Program-made: the position numbers and the translations under genes
The notes under the pieces: model-generated
Seen by the model: the letters and a program-made list of their open reading frames with translations, nothing else
Database searches by the model: none
What the model was told of the DNA's origin: nothing
Source of the DNA: JBBUX01 sp037445775
GTDB taxonomy: Bacteria > Actinomycetota > Coriobacteriia > Anaerosomatales > PHET01
DNA length: 45,091 bases
NCBI GenBank assembly: GCA_037445775.1
Contig: JBBIJX010000009.1
Span: 1-45,091, forward strand
Reading direction: 5' to 3'
Part shown: in pieces, positions 1-8,450 of the stretch
How positions within the stretch are numbered: position 1 is the first letter of the stretch
Layout of the letters: every line of letters starts with the position of its first letter

Positions 1-762
1 CACGTGGCCTTCATCTGCCTGCATGGCCGGTTAGGCGAGGACGGGACTGTGCAGGGGCTCTGTGAGCTCTTGGAGATGCCGTACGTGGGAAGCGGGGTAC
101 TCGCCAGCGCGCTCGCGATGGACAAGGTCATGAGCAAGCACTTCTACGCATGCGCTGAGATCCCGACGCCTGACTACGTCGTTCTGACGCGCGGTCAGAC
201 CGCGGACCCCGCTCGCATCGCTGAGGCGGTGGGCGAGAAGTGCGTCGTCAAGCCGGCAAGCGAAGGCTCGGCCATCGGCGTCACGATCGTGCACGACGCC
301 ACCGAACTCGCCGGCGCGGTCGAGCTCGCCTTCCGCTACGACCGCCACGTGCTCGTCGAGGCGTTCGTCGGGGGCACCGAGGTCACCGTCGGAGTCATCG
401 GTAACGACGAGCTGTTTGCGCTGCCCACTATCGAGATCGTGCCGGAGCATGAGTTCTACGACTACGACAGCAAGTACGTCCCGGGCATGAGCCGCCACGT
501 GATTCCCGCCCGCATCTCCGCCGAGGCGCTTGACCGCTGCGAGCGCTACGCGATCGCGGCGCACGAGGCTCTCGGCTGCCGCGGCATGTCGCGCTCCGAC
601 CTCATCGTCACGCCCTCCGGTGAGGCGCTGCTGCTCGAGACGAACACCATTCCGGGCATGACGCGCACGTCGCTCCTGCCGGATGCCGCGCGCGCCGCCG
701 GAATCGAGTTCCCGGAGCTCTGCAGGCGTCTCATCGAGCTTGCGCTCGAGCCTCGCAGGTGA
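1..762 (+). CDS. ddl: D-alanine--D-alanine ligase, 5' truncated by the window
   Basis: This is an ATP-grasp ligase that joins two D-alanines for peptidoglycan precursors in the cytoplasm. The reading frame is open from base 1, so the start lies upstream; 253 residues are visible and the N-terminal lobe is missing. The visible part begins just before the family segment HGRLGEDGTVQG. It continues with the YDYDSKY region, a PARIS segment and the C-terminal metal/ATP site LLLETNTIPGMT, in which Glu and Asn bind magnesium. The order and spacing fit Ddl well, and D-Ala-D-Lac ligases are the only close alternative. The next gene converges on it from the other strand 40 bases on. Confidence 0.93.
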   Translation, partial: HVAFICLHGRLGEDGTVQGLCELLEMPYVGSGVLASALAMDKVMSKHFYACAEIPTPDYVVLTRGQTADPARIAEAVGEKCVVKPASEGSAIGVTIVHDATELAGAVELAFRYDRHVLVEAFVGGTEVTVGVIGNDELFALPTIEIVPEHEFYDYDSKYVPGMSRHVIPARISAEALDRCERYAIAAHEALGCRGMSRSDLIVTPSGEALLLETNTIPGMTRTSLLPDAARAAGIEFPELCRRLIELALEPRR

Positions 763-802
763 GCCTTCGCGCGGTGTGGCCGTTCGTGCTGCTGGCTCCC
801 CG

Positions 803-1468
803 CTAGGGCGATGCGGGCAGCTCCAGGCGAACGACTGTGCCACCACCGTCACGGCCGAGGATGCGCGCCTGACCCCCACATCGCTCGACGACCGAGCGAA
901 CGACGGTGAGACCGAGGCCGGTGCTCGACGCCTTATCGTCCAAACCGAGCCGAACGAACGGCTCGAACGCCGCCTGACGGTCTGATTCCGCGATCCCGGG
1001 ACCGCGGTCCGCGACGTCGATGATCACGACGTCCGCGCCGCAAGCCACGACGACTTCAATGGGGCCCTTGGGCGCGTAGCGCGCCGCGTTAGAGAGCAGG
1101 TTCTCGAGGACTCGGGCGAGGGCGATCTCGTCACAGTCGACACGGGCGTTCGCATCGCCTGAGAGCCGAACGTCACGGCCGAACGCGACGCGGGCGTCGG
1201 CGACGGCCTGCTTGGCCAGGAGAGTCACGTCGACGACAGCGGATGCCGGAGGCGGAGCGGCCCGCCCCGCGAGCGTGTCGGCGATCAGGTGGTCGATGCG
1301 CCTGACGGCCGCCTCGATGCCGGTGAGGGCGGCATCCTTTTCCGCCGCGTCAAGGCCACCGCGCCGCAGCAGCCCTGTGTAACCGTTGATGACGGTGAGC
1401 GCGCCGCGCAGGTCATGCGCGCAGACGGCAAGGTCCTGCCGTGAGGGAACAGGGTCACGTGCGCTCAT
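803..1468 (-). CDS. Soluble sensor histidine kinase (HisKA-HATPase)
   Basis: This is a 221-residue histidine kinase core with no membrane segment. The phospho-acceptor H-box reads AHDLRGALTVINGY near residue 25. The N-box follows (LENLLSNAARYAP), then G1 DRGPGI and G2 STGLGLTVVRSVV. The frame extends further upstream, but the ATG at 1468 is preferred because GGAAGGAAC lies just before it and the homology begins there. No sensory domain or adjacent response regulator is present, so it is an orphan kinase. Its partner and signal may sit elsewhere, or it may sense through a protein-protein contact. It converges on ddl and diverges from feoA. Confidence 0.85.
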   Translation of the reverse strand: MSARDPVPSRQDLAVCAHDLRGALTVINGYTGLLRRGGLDAAEKDAALTGIEAAVRRIDHLIADTLAGRAAPPPASAVVDVTLLAKQAVADARVAFGRDVRLSGDANARVDCDEIALARVLENLLSNAARYAPKGPIEVVVACGADVVIIDVADRGPGIAESDRQAAFEPFVRLGLDDKASSTGLGLTVVRSVVERCGGQARILGRDGGGTVVRLELPASP

Positions 1469-1581
1469 GTGACGGTTCCTTCCGTCGTGGTCCGGCACGA
1501 CCGCCCCTTCGCGTATCGCGAATGACGCATCGATTCTAGCGCTCGGGCGGCGGGATGCGCGCACCGTTCCCGGCGAGCCGC

Positions 1582-1610
1582 TTGACACGAGCAGCGGAGG
1601 GCCGTAGCAT
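1582..1610 (+). promoter_or_regulatory. Predicted sigma70-type promoter of feoAB
   Basis: TTGACA at 1582-1587 and TAGCAT at 1605-1610 are separated by 17 bases. The DtxR-like palindrome begins 16 bases after the -10, where bound repressor would block transcription. Confidence 0.65.
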
Positions 1611-1626
1611 GAGCGCACTAGAGTAG

Positions 1627-1640
1627 TTAGCATATACTAA
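1627..1640. promoter_or_regulatory. DtxR/IdeR-like iron box upstream of feoA
   Basis: TTAG-CATATA-CTAA is a palindrome in an AT-rich island 34 bases before feoA. It resembles DtxR-family (iron-dependent repressor) operators, which have TTAG...CTAA arms. The position over the predicted start region suggests repression when iron is sufficient. This is inferred from motif and context only. Confidence 0.55.
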
Positions 1641-1673
1641 ATGCACTGATGAGTACGCACAAGGAGACCAGCG

Positions 1674-1976
1674 ATGACTGAGACCGGCAAGCGACAGGCT
1701 GACCCCGCATGCGAGGAGTGCACACTCGCCGCCGCCCGTAGGGGCGAGTGGTTCGAGATCGTAGCGGTTGACGACGATCTCGCGCGAATCCAGGCGTTGC
1801 GGTTCGGCATGTCCGAGGGCGCATGCGTCGAATGTGTCACGCGCGTCCCGGCCGGCCCCATCGTCGTCAAGAGCGGACGCCAGGAGATCGCGGTGGGCCG
1901 TGGGCTCGCCGAGCGGATCCATGTCCGTCGTCGCCGTCACGGCCACCACCGCGACCGCCAGGGTTCCCAGAACTAG
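1674..1976 (+). CDS. feoA: FeoA-domain ferrous iron transport protein A
   Basis: This is a 100-residue cytoplasmic SH3-like FeoA protein, thought to assist the FeoB permease. After a short N-terminal stretch carrying a Cys pair (CEEC), the FeoA core runs through ALRFGMSEGACVECV, the usual 'LGL..G' turn, and ends with VGRGLAERIHV. The tail is basic and His/Arg-rich (RRRRHGHHRDR) and is not part of the typical fold. The ATG at 1674 has AAGGAG eight bases upstream. It lies 52 bases before feoB and probably shares its promoter and iron box. Confidence 0.88.
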   Translation: MTETGKRQADPACEECTLAAARRGEWFEIVAVDDDLARIQALRFGMSEGACVECVTRVPAGPIVVKSGRQEIAVGRGLAERIHVRRRRHGHHRDRQGSQN

Positions 1977-2028
1977 GCACCGCACACCCAGACTCGCACA
2001 GTAGGATCGTCCGACCCAAGGAGCAGCC

Positions 2029-3912
2029 ATGGTTCCGAACCACGAGGTGTCGCCGGGCGGCCCGGCGTGCCATGGGAGACCGCCGAGCGAACCGAGACGA
2101 GACGATGCGCGTACCGTCGTGCTCGCAGGAAACCCGAACGTGGGCAAGTCCGTCGTGTTCGCCGCACTTACCGGCACCTACGTCGACGTCTCGAACTTCC
2201 CGGGCACGACGGTCGAACTCACCCGCGGCCGGTGCGGGGATCGCGACGTCGTCGACACACCCGGAGTCTATGGGGTCTCGAGTTTCAACGACGAGGAGCG
2301 TGTCGCGCGCGACATCGTTCTCACCGCTGATGTCGTCGTCAACGTCGTCGACGCGGTTCACCTGGAGCGTGATCTGTTCCTGACGCTGCAACTCATCGAT
2401 ATGGGCAAGCGCATGATCGTCGCGCTCAACATGGCGGATGAGGCGCGCAAACATGGCGTCGGAGTCGACAGGGATCTTCTGGAGGATCTGCTCGGCGTTC
2501 CCGTTATCGAGACAGTGGCGGTGACCGGCGCCGGTCTCGACGAGCTCAAGGGCGCCCTCGACCGCGCGCGTACGGGGCATGCAGACCGGGAACTCGATGA
2601 GGAACTCGAACGGATGGCGGCGCGCTTGGGCGACCGGGCCGAGGCCCTCCTCGTGCTCGAGGGTGACCCGGTCGTCAGCGAGCGCCACGGTGTCGAGCCG
2701 GGCGCTGGGCGCGACGCGATCTACGTGCGTCGCAGGGATCGCGTCAACGACATCTGCGGGCACGTCATCAGCGAGTCGTTGCGGGGTGCGTCCTTCCAGG
2801 CGAGACTCAGCCACTGGATGATGCATCCGGCAACTGGCATCCCGATGCTTCTGGCCTTGCTCGTGGCGATGTGGGTGGTGCTGGGCCAGTGGGTCGCCGG
2901 GGGCCTCGTGGGCGTACTCGAGGAGACGCTCATGCTTGGTTACTGGGTGCCCTTCGTCGAAGGGCTCGTAGGACGGGTATTCGCTGAGGGCAGCGCCGCC
3001 TACACGATTCTCGCGGGGGAGTTCGGCGTGCTCACGATGACGCCCACCTACCTGATCGGCGTGATCCTGCCGCTTGTGACCGGCTTCTACCTGCTGCTCG
3101 CGTTCCTCGAGGACTCAGGTTACCTGCCGCGGATCGCTGCGCTCACCGACCGCATGCTGAGCGGCGTAGGCCTCAACGGACGGGCGGTGATCCCGCTCAT
3201 CCTGGGGCTGGGTTGCGTGACGATGGGAACGCTCACGACGCGCATCCTGGGCTCGCGACGCGAGCGCTTCATCGCAACGGCGCTCATGGCGGTCGCGATC
3301 CCGTGCTCGGCGCAGATCGCCGTCATCGCTGGGCTTATGGCGCGGTCGGGCTGGTGGTACTCCGCGCTCTACGTGCTCTTTCTGATGCTCGTGTTCGGCA
3401 GCCTGGGAGCGGTGTTGAACAAGGTCGTCCCAGGGCGGTCGACGGAACTGCTCATCGACATCCCGTCGCTTCGGGTCCCTCGGCTTGGCAACGTCTTTCG
3501 CAAGAGCGGTATCAAGGTCGCGAACTTCATGAAGGAGGTGGCGCTGTTCTTCGCGTTCGGGGCGCTGCTGATCTCCGTGTTCCAGATCGCCGGCGTGCTC
3601 GACCGGATCATCGACATCGCAGCACCGCTCATGACGCAGTGGCTCGGGCTGCCTCCTGAGGCGGCGACGGCGTTCGTGATGGGTTTCGTCCGGCGAGACT
3701 TCGGCGCGACCGGGTTCTTCACGATGAACCTGAGTGACGCCCAGTTGCTGGTGGGAATGGTGACTATCACGCTGTTCGTCCCGTGCATCGCGAGCATCAT
3801 GGTGATCCTGAAGGAGCGCGGGTGGGCCTACTTCGCCGGATTGCTCATGGGTTCGATCGCCATCGCGTTCCTCGCCGGCGGCCTCATCGCGCGGGTCATG
3901 GGGGCGGTGTAG
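2029..3912 (+). CDS. feoB: Ferrous iron transport GTPase/permease FeoB
   Basis: This is an inner-membrane ferrous iron transporter with an N-terminal G domain. GTPase motifs are visible: G1 GNPNVGKS at 34-41, a switch-I region NFPGTT, G3 DTPG at 76-79 and G4 NMAD at 134-137. From about residue 265 the protein is hydrophobic with the two Gate repeats: LGLGCVTMGTLTTR and IPCSAQIAVI each keep the conserved Cys. The late segment FVMGFVRRDFGATG matches the conserved GFVKRE-like loop. At 627 residues it is shorter than E. coli FeoB (about 770), with a compact spacer between G domain and pore. A GGAGC sequence precedes the ATG. It is cotranscribed with feoA and the downstream Cys-rich gene. Confidence 0.95.
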   Translation: MVPNHEVSPGGPACHGRPPSEPRRDDARTVVLAGNPNVGKSVVFAALTGTYVDVSNFPGTTVELTRGRCGDRDVVDTPGVYGVSSFNDEERVARDIVLTADVVVNVVDAVHLERDLFLTLQLIDMGKRMIVALNMADEARKHGVGVDRDLLEDLLGVPVIETVAVTGAGLDELKGALDRARTGHADRELDEELERMAARLGDRAEALLVLEGDPVVSERHGVEPGAGRDAIYVRRRDRVNDICGHVISESLRGASFQARLSHWMMHPATGIPMLLALLVAMWVVLGQWVAGGLVGVLEETLMLGYWVPFVEGLVGRVFAEGSAAYTILAGEFGVLTMTPTYLIGVILPLVTGFYLLLAFLEDSGYLPRIAALTDRMLSGVGLNGRAVIPLILGLGCVTMGTLTTRILGSRRERFIATALMAVAIPCSAQIAVIAGLMARSGWWYSALYVLFLMLVFGSLGAVLNKVVPGRSTELLIDIPSLRVPRLGNVFRKSGIKVANFMKEVALFFAFGALLISVFQIAGVLDRIIDIAAPLMTQWLGLPPEAATAFVMGFVRRDFGATGFFTMNLSDAQLLVGMVTITLFVPCIASIMVILKERGWAYFAGLLMGSIAIAFLAGGLIARVMGAV

Positions 3913-3914
3913 CA

Positions 3915-4145
3915 ATGGCGATGCTGCTGGTCTGTCCCGAGTGCGGGCTGCGCTCGGATGAGGTGCGGTGCCCCCGCTGCAACACTCTCAAGGTCGCCGG
4001 GTGCGCTGGAGGATGTCTCGCGTGCGGTTCGGACCCGTCGTGCCGGAGTACGACGGGTCGTGCTCCAAGGCCGGGTGCCGCCGAAGTTCCGAGTGACGAT
4101 GCCCGCGACGACGAAGAGCATCCCGGCACGCCGCTGGAGCGCTAG
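3915..4145 (+). CDS. Cys-rich zinc-ribbon small protein downstream of feoB
   Basis: This 76-residue protein begins two bases after the feoB stop. The first half carries nine cysteines: CPEC and CPRC pairs, then CAGGCLACG and a further Cys. These would bind zinc or an iron-sulfur cluster. The second half is acidic and probably disordered. Position and size recall FeoC, the small third Feo subunit, but FeoC is a winged helix and this is not. The frame is open further upstream inside feoB; the ATG at 3915 is chosen because the Cys-rich core starts there. It could be an iron-responsive accessory or an unrelated zinc ribbon. Confidence 0.6.
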   Translation: MAMLLVCPECGLRSDEVRCPRCNTLKVAGCAGGCLACGSDPSCRSTTGRAPRPGAAEVPSDDARDDEEHPGTPLER

Positions 4146-4154
4146 ACTGGACGC

Positions 4155-4682
4155 ATGAAGGACTCTGTGTCGATCCGCTACGCGACTTCCGCAGACGTGC
4201 GCACGCTTGTCGACTTCCGCATCGCCATGTTCCGTGACATGGGCTGGACGGATGAGGCGCGCCTTGCCGAACTGGCGCCACGGTATGCTGAGTACGTTCG
4301 TGACGCATCCAGCCGCGGGGACTTCGTCGCATGGATCGCCGAGAAGGATGGGCGGGCCGTGGGGGGCGCGGCGGTGCTGTGGGAACGCGTACCTCCTACG
4401 GTCAGGAACCTGAACGGGCGGCAGGCGTACATCCTGTCCGTCTACGTGCAGCCCGAATCGCGCAGACGTGGCATCGCACACGCGTTGCTCGACGTCGCAG
4501 TCTCCTACGCGAAGGACCACGGCGCCGAGGTCATCTCGCTTCATTGCAGCCCCGAGGGGCAGACCCTCTACGAGCGGTACGGCTTTCGGGCGTCGCCCGA
4601 GATGAGACTGTTCACGGAGCCCGCGAGCGCCGCGTGGACGCCTCGGGCGACAGGACGCACGGCGGCGGACGACGCGGACTGA
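4155..4682 (+). CDS. GNAT-family N-acetyltransferase
   Basis: This 175-residue GNAT protein would transfer an acetyl group from acetyl-CoA to an amine substrate that the sequence does not reveal. It has the expected order: a beta1-alpha1 segment IRYATSADVRTLVDFR, a central strand AYILSVYVQPESRRRGIAHALL containing the acetyl-CoA loop (Q/RxxGxG/A type, here RRRGIA), and a C-terminal LYERYGFRASPEM. A TAGACT hexamer ends six bases before the ATG and there is no ribosome-binding site, so the message may be leaderless. It lies ten bases after the Cys-rich gene. Confidence 0.88.
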   Translation: MKDSVSIRYATSADVRTLVDFRIAMFRDMGWTDEARLAELAPRYAEYVRDASSRGDFVAWIAEKDGRAVGGAAVLWERVPPTVRNLNGRQAYILSVYVQPESRRRGIAHALLDVAVSYAKDHGAEVISLHCSPEGQTLYERYGFRASPEMRLFTEPASAAWTPRATGRTAADDAD

Positions 4683-4877
4683 GCGGCGCGGCGCTCGATG
4701 CCCGCGTATGCTTGTGCTCACGGAATCCGCACATGATGCGGCACAGCCCCATGCGTGTCTTGGCGTGCTATTCGCTCGCGTGTTCGTACTCTCAGGTGCT
4801 ATACGCCGTGGGGCCGCCGGGAGTATGCTGTCCCGGCGCGTCAGCGCGGTTCAGGCAGGCAACAGGAAGGAACGCGC

Positions 4878-5435
4878 ATGTCAGAGCAGGTGCAGAAGAC
4901 CAGCCAGCAGACGCTCGCCATTGGCCTCGGTGCGATCGCGGTACTTCTCGTCGTGATTATCGGGATGGTCATCTACTTCCAGAACCAGGCGACCTCGATC
5001 CCGAACCCGACCGGCGAGGCGCAGACGGGAACCGGCGCCGCATCGGGCGAGGTCACAACCCCTGCGGGCATGGGGCAGGCCACTGCGGCCGCGTTCGACC
5101 CGAAGTCGGCCACGAAGGTCCCGAAGGGCACCGAGCCCGAGGCGTTCGTGAAGGCGTACTACGAGGCGTGCGACAAGGGTGACTGGGAGGCCGCCTTCGA
5201 GTTGCTGCCCACCGTGAAGAAGGCGGGCAACTCCCCCGAGGCCCTCAAGGAGCAGGTCTCCGGTTACGGTATCAAGAACTTCAAGATCACGAGCGCCAAG
5301 GTCGAGGGCGACAAGGCCACGGTACTCGTGGACCAGGAGACCGGCCAGTACGGCACCTTCGAGAACACGTGGACTTTCGTCAAGGAAGGCGGCGTCTGGC
5401 TCGTCGAGAGCAAGGCCGTCACCGGCATGAAGTAG
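4878..5435 (+). CDS. Membrane-anchored NTF2-like/DUF4878-type protein
   Basis: This 185-residue protein has a short cytoplasmic N-terminus, one membrane helix (about residues 11-33) and a Pro/Gly/Thr-rich linker. It ends in a domain of about 100 residues that starts EAFVKAYYEACDKGDW and ends TFVKEGGVWLVESK. That pattern is typical of NTF2-like folds in actinobacterial exported proteins. The function is unknown; such domains often bind small ligands or envelope components. The frame is open upstream, but the ATG at 4878 has AGGAAGG at 4864-4870 and starts directly before the membrane helix. A strong terminator follows. Confidence 0.75.
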   Translation: MSEQVQKTSQQTLAIGLGAIAVLLVVIIGMVIYFQNQATSIPNPTGEAQTGTGAASGEVTTPAGMGQATAAAFDPKSATKVPKGTEPEAFVKAYYEACDKGDWEAAFELLPTVKKAGNSPEALKEQVSGYGIKNFKITSAKVEGDKATVLVDQETGQYGTFENTWTFVKEGGVWLVESKAVTGMK

Positions 5436-5458
5436 CGCACGTTTCGAAGCAACCTGCG

Positions 5459-5488
5459 GCGGCCGCCTTCGGGCGGCCGCTTGTGTTT
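5459..5488 (+). terminator. Rho-independent terminator after the NTF2-like gene
   Basis: A 9-bp GC stem (GCGGCCGCC at 5459-5467 with GGCGGCCGC at 5472-5480) has a TTCG loop and is followed by the T-rich TTGTGTTT. Confidence 0.85.
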
Positions 5489-5543
5489 CCCGGGTGTCGC
5501 GGTCGCGACATGCGCGTCGGAGGAGGGTGCTACTCTGGCGAGC

Positions 5544-8450
5544 GTGAACGCACCAGCCCTGCTACAGCTCATCGTGCCCGGCACCGACTCCGGCGTCGTC
5601 TCGTCGTACGCGACGCTCGCCGAGCGCGCGCGCGACGCGGTCTACGGCTTCGAGGAAGAGGTCTGCGTGCTCGATGTCGAGACGACCGGCTACGACCCCG
5701 GCCGCGATCGCCTCATCGAAGTGGCGGCTGCCGTTATGCGTGGTCCTGAGATCGTGGACCGGTTCGAGTCGCTCGTCGACCCGCTCATCCCTATCCCAAC
5801 CGAGATCACGAAGCTCACCGGCATCGACAAGACGCTCGTGTCCGGCGCGCCGTGCGCTGAGGCCGCGGTGGCGAAACTGGTCGAGTTCGCAGGGGGCCGC
5901 ACGCTCGTCGCGCATAACGCGCGCTTCGACAGGTCCTTCATCGAGGCTGTCGCCGGGCCGGGCGTGCCGGGAGGCGCGTGGATCGACTCCCTGGTCATGA
6001 CGCGGCTCGGGATGCCACGGTTGCGCAGCCACCGTCTCCAGGACCTCGGCGCCGCGTTCGCCGGACTCGATCCGGCGCGCGCACACCGGGCGGGCGCGGA
6101 CGTCGGGGCGCTCTGCGCCGTCTGGCGTTGCGCGCTAGCGGGACTGTCCGACCTCGACGCGGGCGTCCTGGCACGCATGGCGGCGCTTGCACCGGACGTG
6201 GAGTGGCCGGAGCGCGCGTGGGTCTCCCAGGTGTCTGGAGCCCGTGGCCCAGCCCCATTCGACCTTGCGGCGGTCCGTCGGGCGAGCGTGTCGGTCGATC
6301 GCGCCGAGCCGCTCTGTGACGCCGAGGGCAAGGACTGCGTCGCGCCGGATGAGGACGATGTCGCGGGTGCATTCGCCCGTGATGGTGTCGTGGGCCGTAT
6401 GTACGAGGGGTTCGAGGAGCGGACCGAACAGATCGAGATGGCGCGGGCGGTCTCGGCGGCGTTCCGTGATTCGACGTGCGCCGCGATCGAGGCCGGCACC
6501 GGCGTGGGCAAGTCCGTCGCCTACCTCGTGCCGGCCGTGCGCTTCGCGCTCGACAACGGCGTTGGCGTTGGCGTGGCGACCAAGACCAACGCGCTCATGG
6601 ACCAACTCGTCTACCAGGAGTTGCCGCGGCTAGCCGCGTTGCTCGACGAGGACATCCGCTACGTGGCGCTCAAGGGGTATGACCACTACCTCTGCCTGCG
6701 CAAGCTCGAGCGCTTCACGTCCGAACTGGCTGCGTCGTCCGATGCTGAGCAGGTGGGTCTCGCCGCGGTCCTTCTCGCTTGGACGGCTGCGAGTTCCTTC
6801 GGCGACCTCGACGTCGTCAATGTGCACTGGCGCCGCGACGTGCGCTCCGCGATCCAGGCGAGTCAGGCGGACTGCACGCGTCGCCGCTGCCGCTACTACC
6901 CGCACCTGTGCTATCTGCACGGGGTGCGCAGACGGGCCGCGAGCGCTCACGTGGTGGTGACCAACCACGCATTGCTGTTCTGTGACGCCGTGGCCCAGGG
7001 CGGGATCCTTCCGCCCATCCGGCACTGGATCATAGACGAGGCTCACGCCGCGGACGCGGAGGCGCGCAAGCAGCTCAGCGTGGCTGCATCTCATTCGGAA
7101 CTCGCTGCGGTGCTCTCCTCGCTTGCGGGCAGACGAGGCGGCCTCGTGCAGGCCATCGGACGAGCCGTTCGCGACGAGGTTGGAGCGGCGCTCGCACTCG
7201 CGGCGCTTGCACGCGTGGAGGCCGACGCGCAGCGCTGCGCCACGCTCGCGGACTCGCTGTTCGGGTTCGTGAAGGATCTGGCGCCTCTCGCCGGCTCTAG
7301 CGACTACGACTCAGCCGAGCTGTGGGTGACACCGGAGGTCCGCGAAAGCGGCCCGTGGAGTCTCGTGTCGTCGACGGGAGCCTCGCTCGCGCGGCGGCTC
7401 GAGGAGGTGATCGCCGCCGGACGCGAACTCATGACGCTGCTTGAGGAGTTCGGTGCGGATGTGAGTGATCAGCGGGCGGATCTCGCGGGTCTGCTGTCTC
7501 GACTCGCCGAGCAGCACTACGGGCTTGTGGCTGTGATCGGCGGGGAGGACGAGGCATTCGTCTACTCCGTGAGGCTCGATCGCCGTCCCGCTGTCGATGC
7601 TGAGCGGTTTGAAGCGGCGCGCCTCGACGTGGGCGAGGTGTTGCTCGAGGAGTTCTACCCGCGCATGCACAGCGTCGTGTTCACTTCGGCGACGATCGCG
7701 ACGGGGGAATCGTTCGAACACTTCGCGCGCGGCGTGGGTATTGACCGCCTCGACGACGCGGAGTGGTTCGCGCTCAAGCTGCCGTCGAGCTACGACTTCG
7801 AGCGCCAGATGGTCGTATACGTGCCCACCGACCTGCCCGAGCCCCGCGACGTCGGCTACATGAAGGCGCTCGAGCGTCTGCTCGAGGAGGTACACGTCGC
7901 GATGGGAGGAAGCGTGCTCACGCTGTTCACCAACCGCCGCGACATGGAGCGGCTGCACGCGCTCATCGAGCCGCGCCTGCGAGAACGGGGACTCGACGTC
8001 ATCGTGCAACGCCGCGGCACGTCTGCGAAGCGGTTACGCGACGAGTTCGTCGCAGATGAACAGCTCTCGCTCATGGCGCTCAGGAGCTTTTGGGAGGGGT
8101 TCGACGCGAAGGGTGACACGTTGAGGTGCGTAGTGGTGCCGAAGCTCCCGTTCGGCCGACCGACAGATCCTCTCGCATGCGAACGAGAGCGGCGTGAGGG
8201 CAGGATCGCATGGCAGCGATACGCCCTACCCGAAGCGGTCATCGAGCTCAAGCAAGCAGCCGGGCGGCTCATTCGCTCGACGACGGACACGGGCTGTCTC
8301 GTCATCGCGGACGCCCGCGTCATCGGCAAAGGCTACGGCGCCGAATTCCTCGCGGCGCTGCCCGTCGCGGACGTTGAGCGCGCACCACTCGCTGAAGTGA
8401 TCGCGCGCATAGGGGAGCGTTTCGGCGACAGGGGTTCTCAGTCCTCGTAA
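5544..8450 (+). CDS. DnaQ-type exonuclease fused to DinG-type helicase
   Basis: This 968-residue fusion joins an RNase T/DnaQ 3'-5' exonuclease (about 30-200) to an XPD/DinG superfamily 2 helicase (about 290-960). Exonuclease motifs are VLDVETTG, HNARFDRSF and HRAGADV. Helicase motifs are Walker A AGTGVGKS (317-324), DEAH (498-501), TSATI and QAAGRLIRS. Four cysteines at 384, 444, 449 and 456 match the iron-sulfur domain of this family. The expected role is processing DNA or RNA-DNA structures in repair. The frame is open upstream to a TTG at 5481, but GTG at 5544 is chosen: TACTCT ends eight bases before it, consistent with a leaderless start. The related Firmicutes protein is annotated DinG, but here the nuclease motifs look intact. 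Confidence 0.9.
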   Translation: MNAPALLQLIVPGTDSGVVSSYATLAERARDAVYGFEEEVCVLDVETTGYDPGRDRLIEVAAAVMRGPEIVDRFESLVDPLIPIPTEITKLTGIDKTLVSGAPCAEAAVAKLVEFAGGRTLVAHNARFDRSFIEAVAGPGVPGGAWIDSLVMTRLGMPRLRSHRLQDLGAAFAGLDPARAHRAGADVGALCAVWRCALAGLSDLDAGVLARMAALAPDVEWPERAWVSQVSGARGPAPFDLAAVRRASVSVDRAEPLCDAEGKDCVAPDEDDVAGAFARDGVVGRMYEGFEERTEQIEMARAVSAAFRDSTCAAIEAGTGVGKSVAYLVPAVRFALDNGVGVGVATKTNALMDQLVYQELPRLAALLDEDIRYVALKGYDHYLCLRKLERFTSELAASSDAEQVGLAAVLLAWTAASSFGDLDVVNVHWRRDVRSAIQASQADCTRRRCRYYPHLCYLHGVRRRAASAHVVVTNHALLFCDAVAQGGILPPIRHWIIDEAHAADAEARKQLSVAASHSELAAVLSSLAGRRGGLVQAIGRAVRDEVGAALALAALARVEADAQRCATLADSLFGFVKDLAPLAGSSDYDSAELWVTPEVRESGPWSLVSSTGASLARRLEEVIAAGRELMTLLEEFGADVSDQRADLAGLLSRLAEQHYGLVAVIGGEDEAFVYSVRLDRRPAVDAERFEAARLDVGEVLLEEFYPRMHSVVFTSATIATGESFEHFARGVGIDRLDDAEWFALKLPSSYDFERQMVVYVPTDLPEPRDVGYMKALERLLEEVHVAMGGSVLTLFTNRRDMERLHALIEPRLRERGLDVIVQRRGTSAKRLRDEFVADEQLSLMALRSFWEGFDAKGDTLRCVVVPKLPFGRPTDPLACERERREGRIAWQRYALPEAVIELKQAAGRLIRSTTDTGCLVIADARVIGKGYGAEFLAALPVADVERAPLAEVIARIGERFGDRGSQSS

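Noticed and set aside
31..879. Long minus-strand open frame opposite ddl
   Set aside because: It is antisense to a clearly conserved gene, has no family resemblance, and is the usual high-GC shadow. The same applies to long frames opposite feoB (3115-3915), hcp (13801-14634) and msrA's upstream neighbour (39695-41032).
5481..5543. TTG start for the DnaQ-DinG gene
   Set aside because: It begins within the T tract of the preceding terminator; the GTG at 5544 fits the domain start and the -10-like hexamer.
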